Source of the DNA: Psychrosphaera haliotis
GTDB lineage: Bacteria > Pseudomonadota > Gammaproteobacteria > Enterobacterales > Alteromonadaceae
Reading direction: 5' to 3'
DNA length: 64,000 bases
NCBI RefSeq assembly: GCF_039523615.1
Contig: NZ_BAAAFQ010000004.1
Location: 124,001-188,000 of the forward strand
Below the pieces are notes generated by a model, which did no database searches, was not told the DNA's origin, and worked only from the letters and a program-made list of their open reading frames with translations. The position numbers were made by a program, and so were the translations under genes. Shown in pieces: positions 1 to 8,096 of this stretch (its first letter is position 1; each line of letters opens with the position of its first letter).

Positions 1-1597
1 CGGTGACTTTATTACGCAACAATGTCATGTCGTCCATTTCAGCTTGTGATGCAAAATCTAACTGCTTTTCTAACTCTGGAATTCGTCCATATTGCAGCTC
101 TGACATTCTTTGCAAGTCACTAGCTCTGCTGGCCACTTCTAAATCTAAACGGGCTTGCTCTAGTTGCTCTTTAATGGTTTGAGTTCCAGACAATGCGGCT
201 TTCTCTGAAAACCAAATCTCTTCTAACTCTTGGTATTTTTTCTCCAATTCCGTGATTTGGTCACGAATCAGCATCAAACGATTTTTACTCGACTCATCGG
301 TTTCTTTGAGTAACGCATTGTCTTCAAGTTTAAGTTGAATAATTTTACGCTCTAACTGCTCTAACTCTTCTGGCTTAGAATCAATTTGCATACGGATACT
401 TGAAGCAGCCTCATCAATAAGGTCTATTGCTTTGTCTGGTAATTGGCGGTCGCTGATATAGCGATTTGATAAACTCGCTGCGGCAACAATTGCAGGGTCA
501 GTAATGTCTACTGAGTGATGAATCTCATAACGCTCTTTTAAGCCTCGTAAAATCGCAATAGTATCTTCTACATTAGGCTCATCAACTTGAACCTTCTGAA
601 AACGTCGCTCTAATGCCGCATCTTTTTCAATGTATTGTCTATACTCGTCCAATGTTGTTGCGCCAACACAGTGCAACTCACCACGCGCTAAAGCTGGCTT
701 CAACATATTGCTCGCGTCCATCGCACCATCTGATTTACCAGCGCCCACCATAGTATGAATTTCATCGATAAAGAGAATAACTCTGCCTTCTTCTTTACCT
801 AGTTCATTTAATACCGACTTCAAACGCTCTTCAAATTCGCCACGGTATTTTGCTCCCGCAACCAAAGAACCAAAGTCTAACGACAATACGCGTTTATTTT
901 TCAAGCCTTCAGGCACTTCGCCGTTGATAATACGCTGTGCTAAACCTTCGACAATTGCCGTTTTACCAACGCCTGGCTCACCTATCAGTACAGGATTGTT
1001 TTTCGTTCTGCGTTGTAATACCTGGATAGTACGTCTGATCTCTTGGTCTCGTCCTATAACTGGGTCCAACTTGCCTTGTTCCGCCCTAGCAGTGAGGTCA
1101 ACGGTATACTTTTCTAACGACTGACGGGTATCTTCCGCATTTTGGTCTTCTACTTTTTGGCCGCCTCGAACCGAGTCGATGGCTTTTTCAACGTTTTCGC
1201 GCGTCAAACCTATTAACTTAAATATCTGGTGAATACTTCCGTTCTCATCAAATAAAGCCAATAGAAAGACTTCGCTACTTATAAACTTGTCTTTGCGTTT
1301 CTGAGTAATTTTGTCTGATATATTTAAAACAGCAGCTGTTGCTCTAGATAATTGCACGTCACCGGCAAAGCCAGTTACCGTTGGAACTTTCTCCAACTCT
1401 CTGGATAATTTAGTACGCAACTCTGATACGTTGACACTGGCGTGATTTAAAATTGCTATTACTGAGCTATTTTCTTGGTTGATAAGGGAATGCAATATAT
1501 GAATAGGTTCAATGTATTGATGATCTCGACCTACTGCTAATGACTGCGCATCTGCAATGGCCTGTTGAAACTTATTCGTTAGTCTATCTAAACGCAT
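1..1597 (-). CDS. clpB: ATP-dependent chaperone ClpB, N-terminal part (runs off left edge)
   Basis: Disaggregase of the Hsp100/AAA+ family that threads aggregated proteins together with DnaK. About 532 N-terminal residues are present; the second AAA+ module lies beyond the window. The reading frame is open to base 1. It begins MRLDRLTNKFQQA, the usual ClpB start, with GAGG placed 8 bases before the ATG. Walker A GEPGVGKT is at residues 206-213, the same numbering as in E. coli ClpB. The Walker B stretch FIDEIH follows, and then a long Glu/Leu/Lys-rich coiled middle domain. A possible heat-shock promoter lies upstream. Truncation is by the window edge only. Confidence 0.97.
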   Translation of the reverse strand, partial: MRLDRLTNKFQQAIADAQSLAVGRDHQYIEPIHILHSLINQENSSVIAILNHASVNVSELRTKLSRELEKVPTVTGFAGDVQLSRATAAVLNISDKITQKRKDKFISSEVFLLALFDENGSIHQIFKLIGLTRENVEKAIDSVRGGQKVEDQNAEDTRQSLEKYTVDLTARAEQGKLDPVIGRDQEIRRTIQVLQRRTKNNPVLIGEPGVGKTAIVEGLAQRIINGEVPEGLKNKRVLSLDFGSLVAGAKYRGEFEERLKSVLNELGKEEGRVILFIDEIHTMVGAGKSDGAMDASNMLKPALARGELHCVGATTLDEYRQYIEKDAALERRFQKVQVDEPNVEDTIAILRGLKERYEIHHSVDITDPAIVAAASLSNRYISDRQLPDKAIDLIDEAASSIRMQIDSKPEELEQLERKIIQLKLEDNALLKETDESSKNRLMLIRDQITELEKKYQELEEIWFSEKAALSGTQTIKEQLEQARLDLEVASRASDLQRMSELQYGRIPELEKQLDFASQAEMDDMTLLRNKVT

Positions 1598-1637
1598 CGA
1601 TTTACCTCGACGTTAATTTGTTTTGCTTACTTACAAA

Positions 1638-1665
1638 ATTAGGTCGAAGCGTCACTTTTTCAATG
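1638..1665 (-). promoter_or_regulatory. candidate sigma-32 (heat shock) promoter of clpB
   Basis: On the minus strand CATTGAAA is followed, 14 bases later, by CCTAAT. This resembles the sigma-32 pattern (CTTGAAA, 13-14 bases, CCCCATNT). It sits about 40 bases before the clpB start. The -35 half is good and the -10 half only partial. ClpB is heat-shock controlled in related bacteria; the assignment here is inference. Confidence 0.45.
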
Positions 1666-1720
1666 TTTATTTACTACTCAACATCAAATAATTGACATAA
1701 ATCATTAATTTTACATTTAT

Positions 1721-2485
1721 TTAACTATTTGACAGCCAAGCAAGTGTCGCGATTCGCCCCGTTTGACCTTCCTTACGATATGAGAAGTATTTGTCTGTAT
1801 TAGAATAGGTACATTCACCAGAATATGAAATATTACTAATACCCAATTGATTGCACGCCAACCTTGCTAGTTGAGGTAAGTTGCCTAAATACTTACCATG
1901 ACCATGTGGTGTAAACATATTATCTACACAACCAAATTTCTGTTCAAACTCTAATTTTACTTCTTGTCCAACTTCAAAAGCATTTGGTCCTATGGCCGGC
2001 CCAACCCAAACAGATAAGCTTTCAAGCTCAGTATCTACCGTGTTTAAAATTCTTTGCACACTGTTCGCTACGATGCCATTAACCAATCCACGCCATCCGG
2101 CATGAATCGTGGCGACAAAGTTTAAATCTTTATCGGTTATAACGATGGGTAAGCAGTCAGCGGTGAGCACAGCACATACAGTGTCTGTTTTTGAAGTGAA
2201 CGACGCATCAACATCCGTGAGGTCATCATATTCGAGGGGCAGTTCAATAACATTGGTGCTATGAGTCTGATTTAACCAAAATGGAGAACTTGGTAAATTC
2301 AGATCCGTTTTTAGCATTTCTCTATTTGTAAGCACAGCAGACAACTCATCGCCAACATGAGTTGCCAAATTTAAGCCGGCATAAGGCTCAACGCTAGCTC
2401 CACCTTCACGTGCGGTGGTGCCAGCATGTATTTGCCTACTTAAATTTTTATTTAAGCCTTTAAAAGACGCCGAAGTCCATGTCAT
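1721..2485 (-). CDS. pgeF: PgeF/YfiH-family multicopper-type purine nucleoside phosphorylase (laccase domain)
   Basis: 254-residue protein of the YfiH/DUF152 family, described as a peptidoglycan editing factor in E. coli and as a purine nucleoside phosphorylase/adenosine deaminase in other members. The family zinc ligands are visible as His75 (NQTHS), Cys111 (TADCLP) and His128 (IHAGWRG). Their 36- and 17-residue spacings match E. coli YfiH. The motif VGPAIGPNAFEVG is also present. The start overlaps the 3' end of rluD by 26 bases, so the two are probably translationally coupled. This is the usual rluD-pgeF-clpB order of gammaproteobacteria. The exact physiological substrate is not readable from sequence. 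Confidence 0.95.
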   Translation of the reverse strand: MTWTSASFKGLNKNLSRQIHAGTTAREGGASVEPYAGLNLATHVGDELSAVLTNREMLKTDLNLPSSPFWLNQTHSTNVIELPLEYDDLTDVDASFTSKTDTVCAVLTADCLPIVITDKDLNFVATIHAGWRGLVNGIVANSVQRILNTVDTELESLSVWVGPAIGPNAFEVGQEVKLEFEQKFGCVDNMFTPHGHGKYLGNLPQLARLACNQLGISNISYSGECTYSNTDKYFSYRKEGQTGRIATLAWLSNS

Positions 2486-3449
2486 CTTGATTCTCTGTTA
2501 CATCAGTCTTTAGCGCTTCTAACAAACCAACAAAGTCCTCAGGCAATGGCGAGTGAAATTCTACTGGCTCACCTGTAATTGGGTGATAAAACTTTAACAT
2601 AGCCGCGTGTAAGGCTTGACGTCGATATCCACGTAAAGTTTGCAATAGCTCATCTGATGCCCCTTTTGGTGTCTGAACACGACCACCATATTGACTATCA
2701 CCGACTAATGGATGCCTTAAATGAGACATATGAACACGAATTTGGTGTGTTCTTCCTGTCTCAAGTCTTAACCTGATATGTGTATGCGCTCGAAACTTAC
2801 TAATAACTCGGTAGTGAGTCACTGCTTCTTTGCCCATTTGATTAACGGCCATATTTGTGCGTTTAGTTGGATGACGACCTATCGGTTTGTCAACACTGCC
2901 ACCAGCCGTTAACCGTCCAAGACATACAGCTTCATACTCACGAGTAATGAGTCTCTCTTGCATGTCTGCAACAAGTTGCGTTTGTGCCGGCACTGTCTTA
3001 GCAACAACCATCAAGCCCGTTGTATCCTTATCCAAGCGATGAACAATTCCAGCTCGCGGAACAAGTTCAATTGCAGGAAAGTGATGTAACAATGCATTAA
3101 GCATTGTGCCCGATTGATTGCCGGCACCTGGGTGCACAACCAAATTGGCCGGTTTATTAATGATCATTAAATGATCATCTTCATAGATAATATCTAATTC
3201 TATGTTTTCAGCTTCATGATGAACTTCAACTTCCAGCTCTGCATAAATAACAATATCTTCGTTACCTTGCATTTTTTCACGAGCTTTTGTGACGATTTTG
3301 CCATTTACCAAAACTTTTTCGGCTAAAATCCAATCTTTTAGACGACTTCTTGAATATTCAGGGAACAAATCGGCAATTACTTGATCTAATCGTTTACCAA
3401 AATGCTGTTCATTTGTTTGTGCTTGTAGTTCAATAAGTTCTTTATTCAT
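2460..3449 (-). CDS. rluD: 23S rRNA pseudouridine(1911/1915/1917) synthase RluD
   Basis: 329-residue pseudouridine synthase that modifies helix 69 of 23S rRNA. An N-terminal S4 RNA-binding domain (about residues 18-75) precedes the RluA-family catalytic domain. The catalytic motif HRLDKDTTGL carries the nucleophile Asp140, one position from that of E. coli RluD. GRTHQIRVH and HPLVGD motifs follow. It heads the rluD-pgeF pair and is divergent from bamD, exactly as in E. coli and its relatives, which supports RluD over RluA/RluC. Confidence 0.97.
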   Translation of the reverse strand: MNKELIELQAQTNEQHFGKRLDQVIADLFPEYSRSRLKDWILAEKVLVNGKIVTKAREKMQGNEDIVIYAELEVEVHHEAENIELDIIYEDDHLMIINKPANLVVHPGAGNQSGTMLNALLHHFPAIELVPRAGIVHRLDKDTTGLMVVAKTVPAQTQLVADMQERLITREYEAVCLGRLTAGGSVDKPIGRHPTKRTNMAVNQMGKEAVTHYRVISKFRAHTHIRLRLETGRTHQIRVHMSHLRHPLVGDSQYGGRVQTPKGASDELLQTLRGYRRQALHAAMLKFYHPITGEPVEFHSPLPEDFVGLLEALKTDVTENQDDMDFGVF

Positions 3450-3578
3450 GATCTTTAATGTGATTAATATGAATTTGCCAGTGCATGCAGCATCTGACTG
3501 AGATAGAATGATGTCTATGTATTCATTCTACTCGAATTTTTACTTAACGAGAAAAGAAAACTTTCCAGGTTGAAAATA

Positions 3579-4331
3579 ATGTTGAATTTTAAGTTTGTTC
3601 GTCACTTTAGTTTGTTAGTAGTTTTAAGCGGTGTGTTATCAGCCTGTACTTCATCTCCAGATGAAATCGAGCGTATTTCAGACCGTTCGCCACAGGCTAG
3701 ATACCAAGATGCAAAAGATTTTATAAATAGTGAATTATATAATCGCGCTATTACTATTCTTAATGATTTAGAAAGCAGGTACCCATATGGAGCGCTTTCA
3801 AGGCAAGTTCAGATTGATCTGATGTTTGCATATTACAAAGCGGGTCGCTTCGATGAGGCACTACCAGCGATTGATAGATTTTTGAAGCTAAACCCTAACC
3901 ACCCGCAAAGTGACTTTGTGGTATACCTTAAAGGCCTTGTTAATCAAGAAAAGGGCTTAAATGGATTTCAAGAGTTTTTTGGCCTTTCTAATGCTGATAA
4001 AGATATGGAGTCCTCTAGATCTGCGTTTGCAGACTTTAAAAAGCTAATCAAAAAATATCCAGATAGCATGTACATTGAAGATGCAAAAAAACGCATGGTG
4101 ACTGTACTTAATCGTTTAGCAGAACATGAGATTGTGATTGCGCAATATTACATGCGCCGCTCATCATATGTTGCAGCAGTAAACCGTTGTAAATATGTTG
4201 TGGAATATTACAAAGACAGCGCATCTGTAGTACCGGCACTTAAAATAATGGTTGAAGCCTATGATAAATTAGGTTTAGAACAGATGAAGTCAGATGCAGA
4301 AACAGTGTTAGCGGCAAACTCAGCAAGCTAG
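3579..4331 (+). CDS. bamD: outer membrane assembly lipoprotein BamD (ComL)
   Basis: Essential lipoprotein of the BAM complex, which inserts beta-barrel proteins in the outer membrane; it docks on BamA from the periplasmic side. About 250 residues, typical of the family. The N-terminus is a lipoprotein signal (FSLLVVLSGVLSAC, lipobox LSAC). TPR-like helical repeats follow, starting ARYQDAKDFINSELYNRAI. A TTG nine bases upstream is in frame, but the ATG at 3579 has AGG at good spacing, so the ATG is preferred. A strong hairpin terminator follows directly. Confidence 0.96.
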   Translation: MLNFKFVRHFSLLVVLSGVLSACTSSPDEIERISDRSPQARYQDAKDFINSELYNRAITILNDLESRYPYGALSRQVQIDLMFAYYKAGRFDEALPAIDRFLKLNPNHPQSDFVVYLKGLVNQEKGLNGFQEFFGLSNADKDMESSRSAFADFKKLIKKYPDSMYIEDAKKRMVTVLNRLAEHEIVIAQYYMRRSSYVAAVNRCKYVVEYYKDSASVVPALKIMVEAYDKLGLEQMKSDAETVLAANSAS

Positions 4332-4352
4332 AAACATTCTGGAACTGCCAAT

Positions 4353-4380
4353 AAAAAAGGAGCTAATAAGCTCCTTTTTT
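4353..4380. terminator. bidirectional intrinsic terminator between bamD and hlyU
   Basis: Perfect dyad AAAAAAGGAGCT / AGCTCCTTTTTT with an AATA loop. It lies between two convergent genes, and T-runs on both strands allow it to stop transcripts from each side. Confidence 0.9.
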
Positions 4381-4440
4381 ATTGCACCAAATTTATATCT
4401 ACAAAATCGAGACGATATTTAAATTAATGGATAACCCAAA

Positions 4441-4743
4441 CTATTGTTTTTTGGGTAAGTACAAATCTTGCAGTAACATCATCATCCGAACAACATCTTT
4501 ACTATCTAAAGAATAGTAAACCGTTTGCGATTCCTTTCTCGTTTTTACAAAGTTATGCTCACGCAGAATAGCTAAATGCTGAGACAGTGCTGATTGAGCT
4601 AAATTAACTCTCGCAACTAAGTCATTTACTGCAAGTTCACCTTCTAATAAGTTACATAGAATAAAAAGGCGATTTTCATTCGACATTATTTTAAGCAAAG
4701 ACAATGCTTTAGGAGCACATTGGCGCATCTCTTGTATATTCAT
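4441..4743 (-). CDS. hlyU: ArsR-family redox-type repressor, HlyU-like
   Basis: 100-residue winged-helix regulator. The sequence, from NIQEMRQCAPKALSLLK through QSALSQHLAILRE to KTRKESQTVYYSL, closely follows Vibrio HlyU, a thiol-based relative of BigR/SqrR. No ELCVC metal site is present, so it is not an ArsR metal sensor. The cysteine at the end of helix 2 is kept (Cys30, FILC). The partner cysteine that Vibrio HlyU has near its C-terminus is replaced: LLQDLYL ends without Cys. Cys9 is an extra candidate. It lies 20 bases downstream of a receiver-only gene and is probably cotranscribed with it. The target genes cannot be told from the sequence. Confidence 0.8.
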   Translation of the reverse strand: MNIQEMRQCAPKALSLLKIMSNENRLFILCNLLEGELAVNDLVARVNLAQSALSQHLAILREHNFVKTRKESQTVYYSLDSKDVVRMMMLLQDLYLPKKQ

Positions 4744-4763
4744 GTAAAGCTAATTCCTTTAAC

Positions 4764-5141
4764 TTAGGACTGTGAAACGGTTTTTAACACTGAAGCTATT
4801 TTTCTAGGTGAGAACGGCTTTACAATAAAGCCCGATGCTCCTAACGCAATAGACTCTTTCACGTTATCTACCGTTCCATGAGCCGTTACCATTATAATAT
4901 GCGCATTACTTTTAATGTTCTTCATATCTTTAAGTAAGGACTGACCATTTGCATCTGGCAGTTCAATATCTAAAAACACAACATCCGGTAAATTAGAAGT
5001 AAACTTATCTAGTGCCTCTTGTCCGTTTGCCGCTTGTGCAATATCAGTCATACCAAGCTGACTTAACGTCTCTTGTAACAACGCTCTCACAGAGCTAACA
5101 TCATCCACAATAAGAACAGATGTAGCACTCAATTCAGACAT
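4764..5141 (-). CDS. single-domain response regulator (CheY-like receiver)
   Basis: 125-residue protein made only of a receiver domain. All key residues are present: acidic pair Asp13/Asp14, phospho-acceptor Asp58 (VVFLDIELP), Thr86 (MVTAHGT) and Lys108 (FIVKPF). No output domain, so it must act by protein contact or phosphate relay. It sits upstream of the hlyU-like repressor in the same direction, 20 bases apart. It is not the chemotaxis CheY, which is encoded at 59723-60106. No histidine kinase gene is nearby. Confidence 0.88.
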   Translation of the reverse strand: MSELSATSVLIVDDVSSVRALLQETLSQLGMTDIAQAANGQEALDKFTSNLPDVVFLDIELPDANGQSLLKDMKNIKSNAHIIMVTAHGTVDNVKESIALGASGFIVKPFSPRKIASVLKTVSQS

Positions 5142-5393
5142 AAACAGGTAGCCTCTTCAATATTTTCTAGCTCAAAGTATAAGGCTTTTAACCTGATACA
5201 TAAAAATTCATTGTATATATGTAATTATAAACAAGTATAACAATATAGTTAACCGCACTTTATATTTAACTATTTCCCAACCACTTAAGTATAGCTATAG
5301 AAAAATAATCCTCCAATTTATGCATTATTTATTATCAAACTTTTCACGTAAACTTGTCGTATAAGACGGTAAGCACGTATACGGAGAAGACCT

Positions 5394-5981
5394 ATGAATG
5401 AATTTAGTGAATTTATTACTGAAATGGGTGATGTAAAGCCAATAAAGCAGGGCAACAAAAATAGGCCCAATAATACTCCTAAGATAAATGAGGAAACATT
5501 ACTACGCCGAAGAATAAATGCCGAACTATCAAGCGGCACAAATCAAAACCCGTTAACGACTGAGAGTGTCACCTTGCTTTCTCCTGACGATATTTTGTCA
5601 TATAAAAAAGATGGCGTGCAACATGGGGTATTCAAAAATTTGAGGTTAGGGAAATATGAAATTCACACCGTACTCAACTTACATGGAAAGTCAGTCAAAG
5701 AAGCTAGGCATGAGTTATTTATTTTTACAAAAGATGCTCATAAACAAAACCTACGCTGTATTTTGATTCAACATGGCAAGGGGTTGCAAAGTCAGCCACA
5801 CCAGGCCTTGTTAAAAAGCTATATAAACCAGTGGCTAACGCAGTTACCTATGACTTTGGCATTTCATTCTGCTCAACCATTTCACGGAGGCGGTAGCGCG
5901 ACCTATTTGTTGATGAAAAAGAGCGATGAATCGAGATTAGACAACAAAGAGAAACATCAGAAACGAGGTGCTAACTTTTAG
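5394..5981 (+). CDS. smrA: Smr-domain endonuclease, SmrA-like
   Basis: 195-residue protein with a C-terminal Smr (small MutS-related) domain, a nicking nuclease fold. Visible Smr motifs are LNLHGKS (residues 95-100) and LIQHGKG (124-130), followed by AFHSAQPFHGGGSATYLL. The N-terminal stretch (FITEMGDVKPIKQ) and the AFHSAQP block are characteristic of E. coli SmrA (YdaL) rather than of MutS2 or SmrB. A GGAG ribosome site precedes the ATG. It is divergent from the receiver gene, with about 250 AT-rich bases between them. Confidence 0.9.
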   Translation: MNEFSEFITEMGDVKPIKQGNKNRPNNTPKINEETLLRRRINAELSSGTNQNPLTTESVTLLSPDDILSYKKDGVQHGVFKNLRLGKYEIHTVLNLHGKSVKEARHELFIFTKDAHKQNLRCILIQHGKGLQSQPHQALLKSYINQWLTQLPMTLAFHSAQPFHGGGSATYLLMKKSDESRLDNKEKHQKRGANF

Positions 5982-6026
5982 CACCTTCAAGTAATAGAAG
6001 AAGTAATTTAGGTTAGTTACCTTGTA

Positions 6027-6767
6027 CTACCTTTTGAAAAAGCCCGCAATAATAGCTTTGCACTCATCGCTACCTAAAAGCTGCTCAAAGTATTTAAGTT
6101 CATGTGATATAACTTCGTTTATACTTTCTTTTTGAGAATCAATAATTAAACCTTTAGAAGCTCGTACCGATAAAGTTGGCAGTTGAGCAATCTGTAGAGC
6201 GACAGATTCTACTTTTTCATTCAGTTCTTCTGGCGACACAACATCATTCACAAGACCGAACTGCAAGGCATCATCAGCACTAAACTTATTCCCTAAAACC
6301 AAAAGTTCAAATGCTTTCACTCGACCCGTAAGCTTAGGTAAAATTGCACTAGATGCCGCTTCTGGGCAAAGGCCTAATTTAGAGAAAGGTAATTGAAAAA
6401 CCGCATTATCCGCAGAGTACACTAAATCACAATGCATTAGTAACGTAGTCCCAATGCCAATAGCAGGGCCAGCAACGCTGGCTATTAAAGGCTTACTGAA
6501 TGACACTAGTGCTCTTAAAAATATAACCGTAGGGTGAGCTTCTGTTAAAGAGCCGCCTTTGAGAAAGTCGTTCAAATCGTTGCCAGCAGTAAAACAGGTA
6601 GTATCCCCTTTTATAACAGCAACTTTAATAGCGTCATCTTTCTCAGCCATCATTAATGCAGAGGTTAAATCTTTATACATCTCTAATGACAATGCATTTT
6701 TTTGAGCTAAACGATCTATCGCAATGGTTAGTACACCGTTACTGTTTTTTGTATTAATAAAAGACAT
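6027..6767 (-). CDS. enoyl-CoA hydratase/isomerase (crotonase) family protein
   Basis: 246-residue crotonase-fold enzyme acting on an acyl-CoA. The oxyanion-hole segments are visible as CFTAGNDLNDF and VAGPAIGIGTTLLMHCDLVY. The PEAASS segment (LGLCPEAASSAIL) is typical of PaaG/YhaR-like hydratase-isomerases. The N-terminus QKNALSLEMY binds CoA. An AAGGA site lies before the ATG. No other beta-oxidation genes are adjacent, so the exact substrate is unknown. Confidence 0.88.
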   Translation of the reverse strand: MSFINTKNSNGVLTIAIDRLAQKNALSLEMYKDLTSALMMAEKDDAIKVAVIKGDTTCFTAGNDLNDFLKGGSLTEAHPTVIFLRALVSFSKPLIASVAGPAIGIGTTLLMHCDLVYSADNAVFQLPFSKLGLCPEAASSAILPKLTGRVKAFELLVLGNKFSADDALQFGLVNDVVSPEELNEKVESVALQIAQLPTLSVRASKGLIIDSQKESINEVISHELKYFEQLLGSDECKAIIAGFFKR

Positions 6768-7117
6768 TATGATTCCTTTACAGCAAACCTGTGCTGTTTA
6801 GAGTGGATGACAAAGAGGATAAGGAGTTCTGTAAATAGAACTGCTTTTATAGGCAATAGCAGACAGATGTGCGGTGTATCACCAACACTAGGGATATAAA
6901 TGTAAGCTTAAGTTTTTAAAGCTGAGTAGCGAACGTTACGATTGCTAAAATAGCAACAACTACACAAACATGACCTAAACCAAAACCTTTACTAAAAGAC
7001 GATGAGAACATCTGCCAGACCTTTATTTTTATTGTTAGTAGATTCTTTTTGTTGGTGTTTTATTCACCAATCGATAAATTCAGTCTAATTAAATAAAAAC
7101 AGCTTTACAATACCAAT
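6768..7117. other. 350-base intergenic region with one candidate small ORF
   Basis: AT-rich stretch between the crotonase gene and the HupE-like gene, both on the minus strand. The only coding signal is the 31-codon frame at 6916-7011, listed separately. No hairpin terminator with a T-run and no RNA gene was recognised. Confidence 0.5.
6916..7011 (-). CDS. possible 31-residue small membrane protein
   Basis: A short frame with ATG at 7011 and TAA at 6918-6916. AAGG is placed 8 bases before the start codon, a good ribosome site. The product starts MFSSSFSKGFGLGH, followed by one hydrophobic helix (VCVVVAILAIVTFATQL) that would span the membrane once. It begins 106 bases after the HupE-like gene ends and has the same orientation. 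I do not recognise a family. The hydrophobic helix, ribosome site and location in an otherwise empty gap favour a real gene, but the length makes chance possible. Confidence 0.45.
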   Translation of the reverse strand: MFSSSFSKGFGLGHVCVVVAILAIVTFATQL

Positions 7118-7921
7118 TTACAAAATTCTTTCAAAAAACCAAAATAGTCCCACCAATGCAATTATTGCTGACATTGGGACCTGAACAAACGCTCTGTAGC
7201 TTGGTTTTTGAGACCAAAAATAAAACACGGCCGTCGCGGCTAAAAGCACGGTTAACTGCCCGAGCTCAACACCAACATTAAAAGCAAACAATGCTGTTAA
7301 AAATGCCTCTTGCGGTAATCCAAACTCGCTCAGAACAGAAGCAAAACCTAACCCATGTAATAAACCAAAGAAAATAATAACCCACAGTCTTTTTGAACTC
7401 GTGTGTTCGTTGCGAATGTTATCAATGGCCATCCAGGCTATGCTTAAGGCTATTAGAGGTTCAACAATGCTGCCACTAAGTGAAATGAAACCTAAACTTG
7501 ATAATACCAATGTAACTGAATGCGCTAGGGTAAACGCTGTTATTTGCCAAAAAAGCTTCTTGAATATTATTGTCGAGAAAAATAAAGCTAATACAAATAG
7601 AATATGGTCTAGACCTAATGGCAGAATATGAACAAACCCGCTCTTGGTATATTTTTCAATTCTCTCCATGTTAGTTAAACCATCTGTTACCGCTCTATCT
7701 TTGTTTTCTAAATTCGACATTGCGTTTAGCATTTCTTTAGATGGCGTCATCTTTTCGGTTTCTGCCGTTTCGCTAACTGTTTCGTTTGCACTATCTAGTT
7801 GACTAACTTTAGGGGTTGCCGCTACACCGCCTGAAAATAGCGCGGTTAAAGAAAGCACTGTAATAAAACAGAGCAGTTGAAAGTGCGTTAAAAATATTTT
7901 CTTATTATTGGAATGAGACAA
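7118..7921 (-). CDS. HupE/UreJ-like integral membrane protein
   Basis: 267 residues. An N-terminal hydrophobic signal or anchor (about residues 12-36) is followed by a hydrophilic Glu/Thr-rich stretch to about residue 90. A membrane domain of about six helices comes next. FVHILPLGLDHILFVLALFF and FFGLLHGLGFASVL are the conserved His/Asp-containing helices of the HupE/UreJ_2 family. Classical HupE/UreJ proteins move nickel, but this branch has no proven substrate and no hydrogenase or urease genes are nearby. Metal transport is therefore only a possibility. Divergent from the amidohydrolase gene. Confidence 0.8.
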   Translation of the reverse strand: MSHSNNKKIFLTHFQLLCFITVLSLTALFSGGVAATPKVSQLDSANETVSETAETEKMTPSKEMLNAMSNLENKDRAVTDGLTNMERIEKYTKSGFVHILPLGLDHILFVLALFFSTIIFKKLFWQITAFTLAHSVTLVLSSLGFISLSGSIVEPLIALSIAWMAIDNIRNEHTSSKRLWVIIFFGLLHGLGFASVLSEFGLPQEAFLTALFAFNVGVELGQLTVLLAATAVFYFWSQKPSYRAFVQVPMSAIIALVGLFWFFERIL

Positions 7922-8096
7922 CTTTTTATTTCCCTAAAATTTAATTTTATCGTGACATTTTACCTCGAACGAAAAAACAAAACACCTCAATTAACCAACA
8001 TAGTTGGCTTTTCATCGCAACTAGGTGACGGAAGCAAAAAAGCTAAGTACACTATTTTTATAGTTTTAATTAATAACAATACATCAGGGAAAACTA

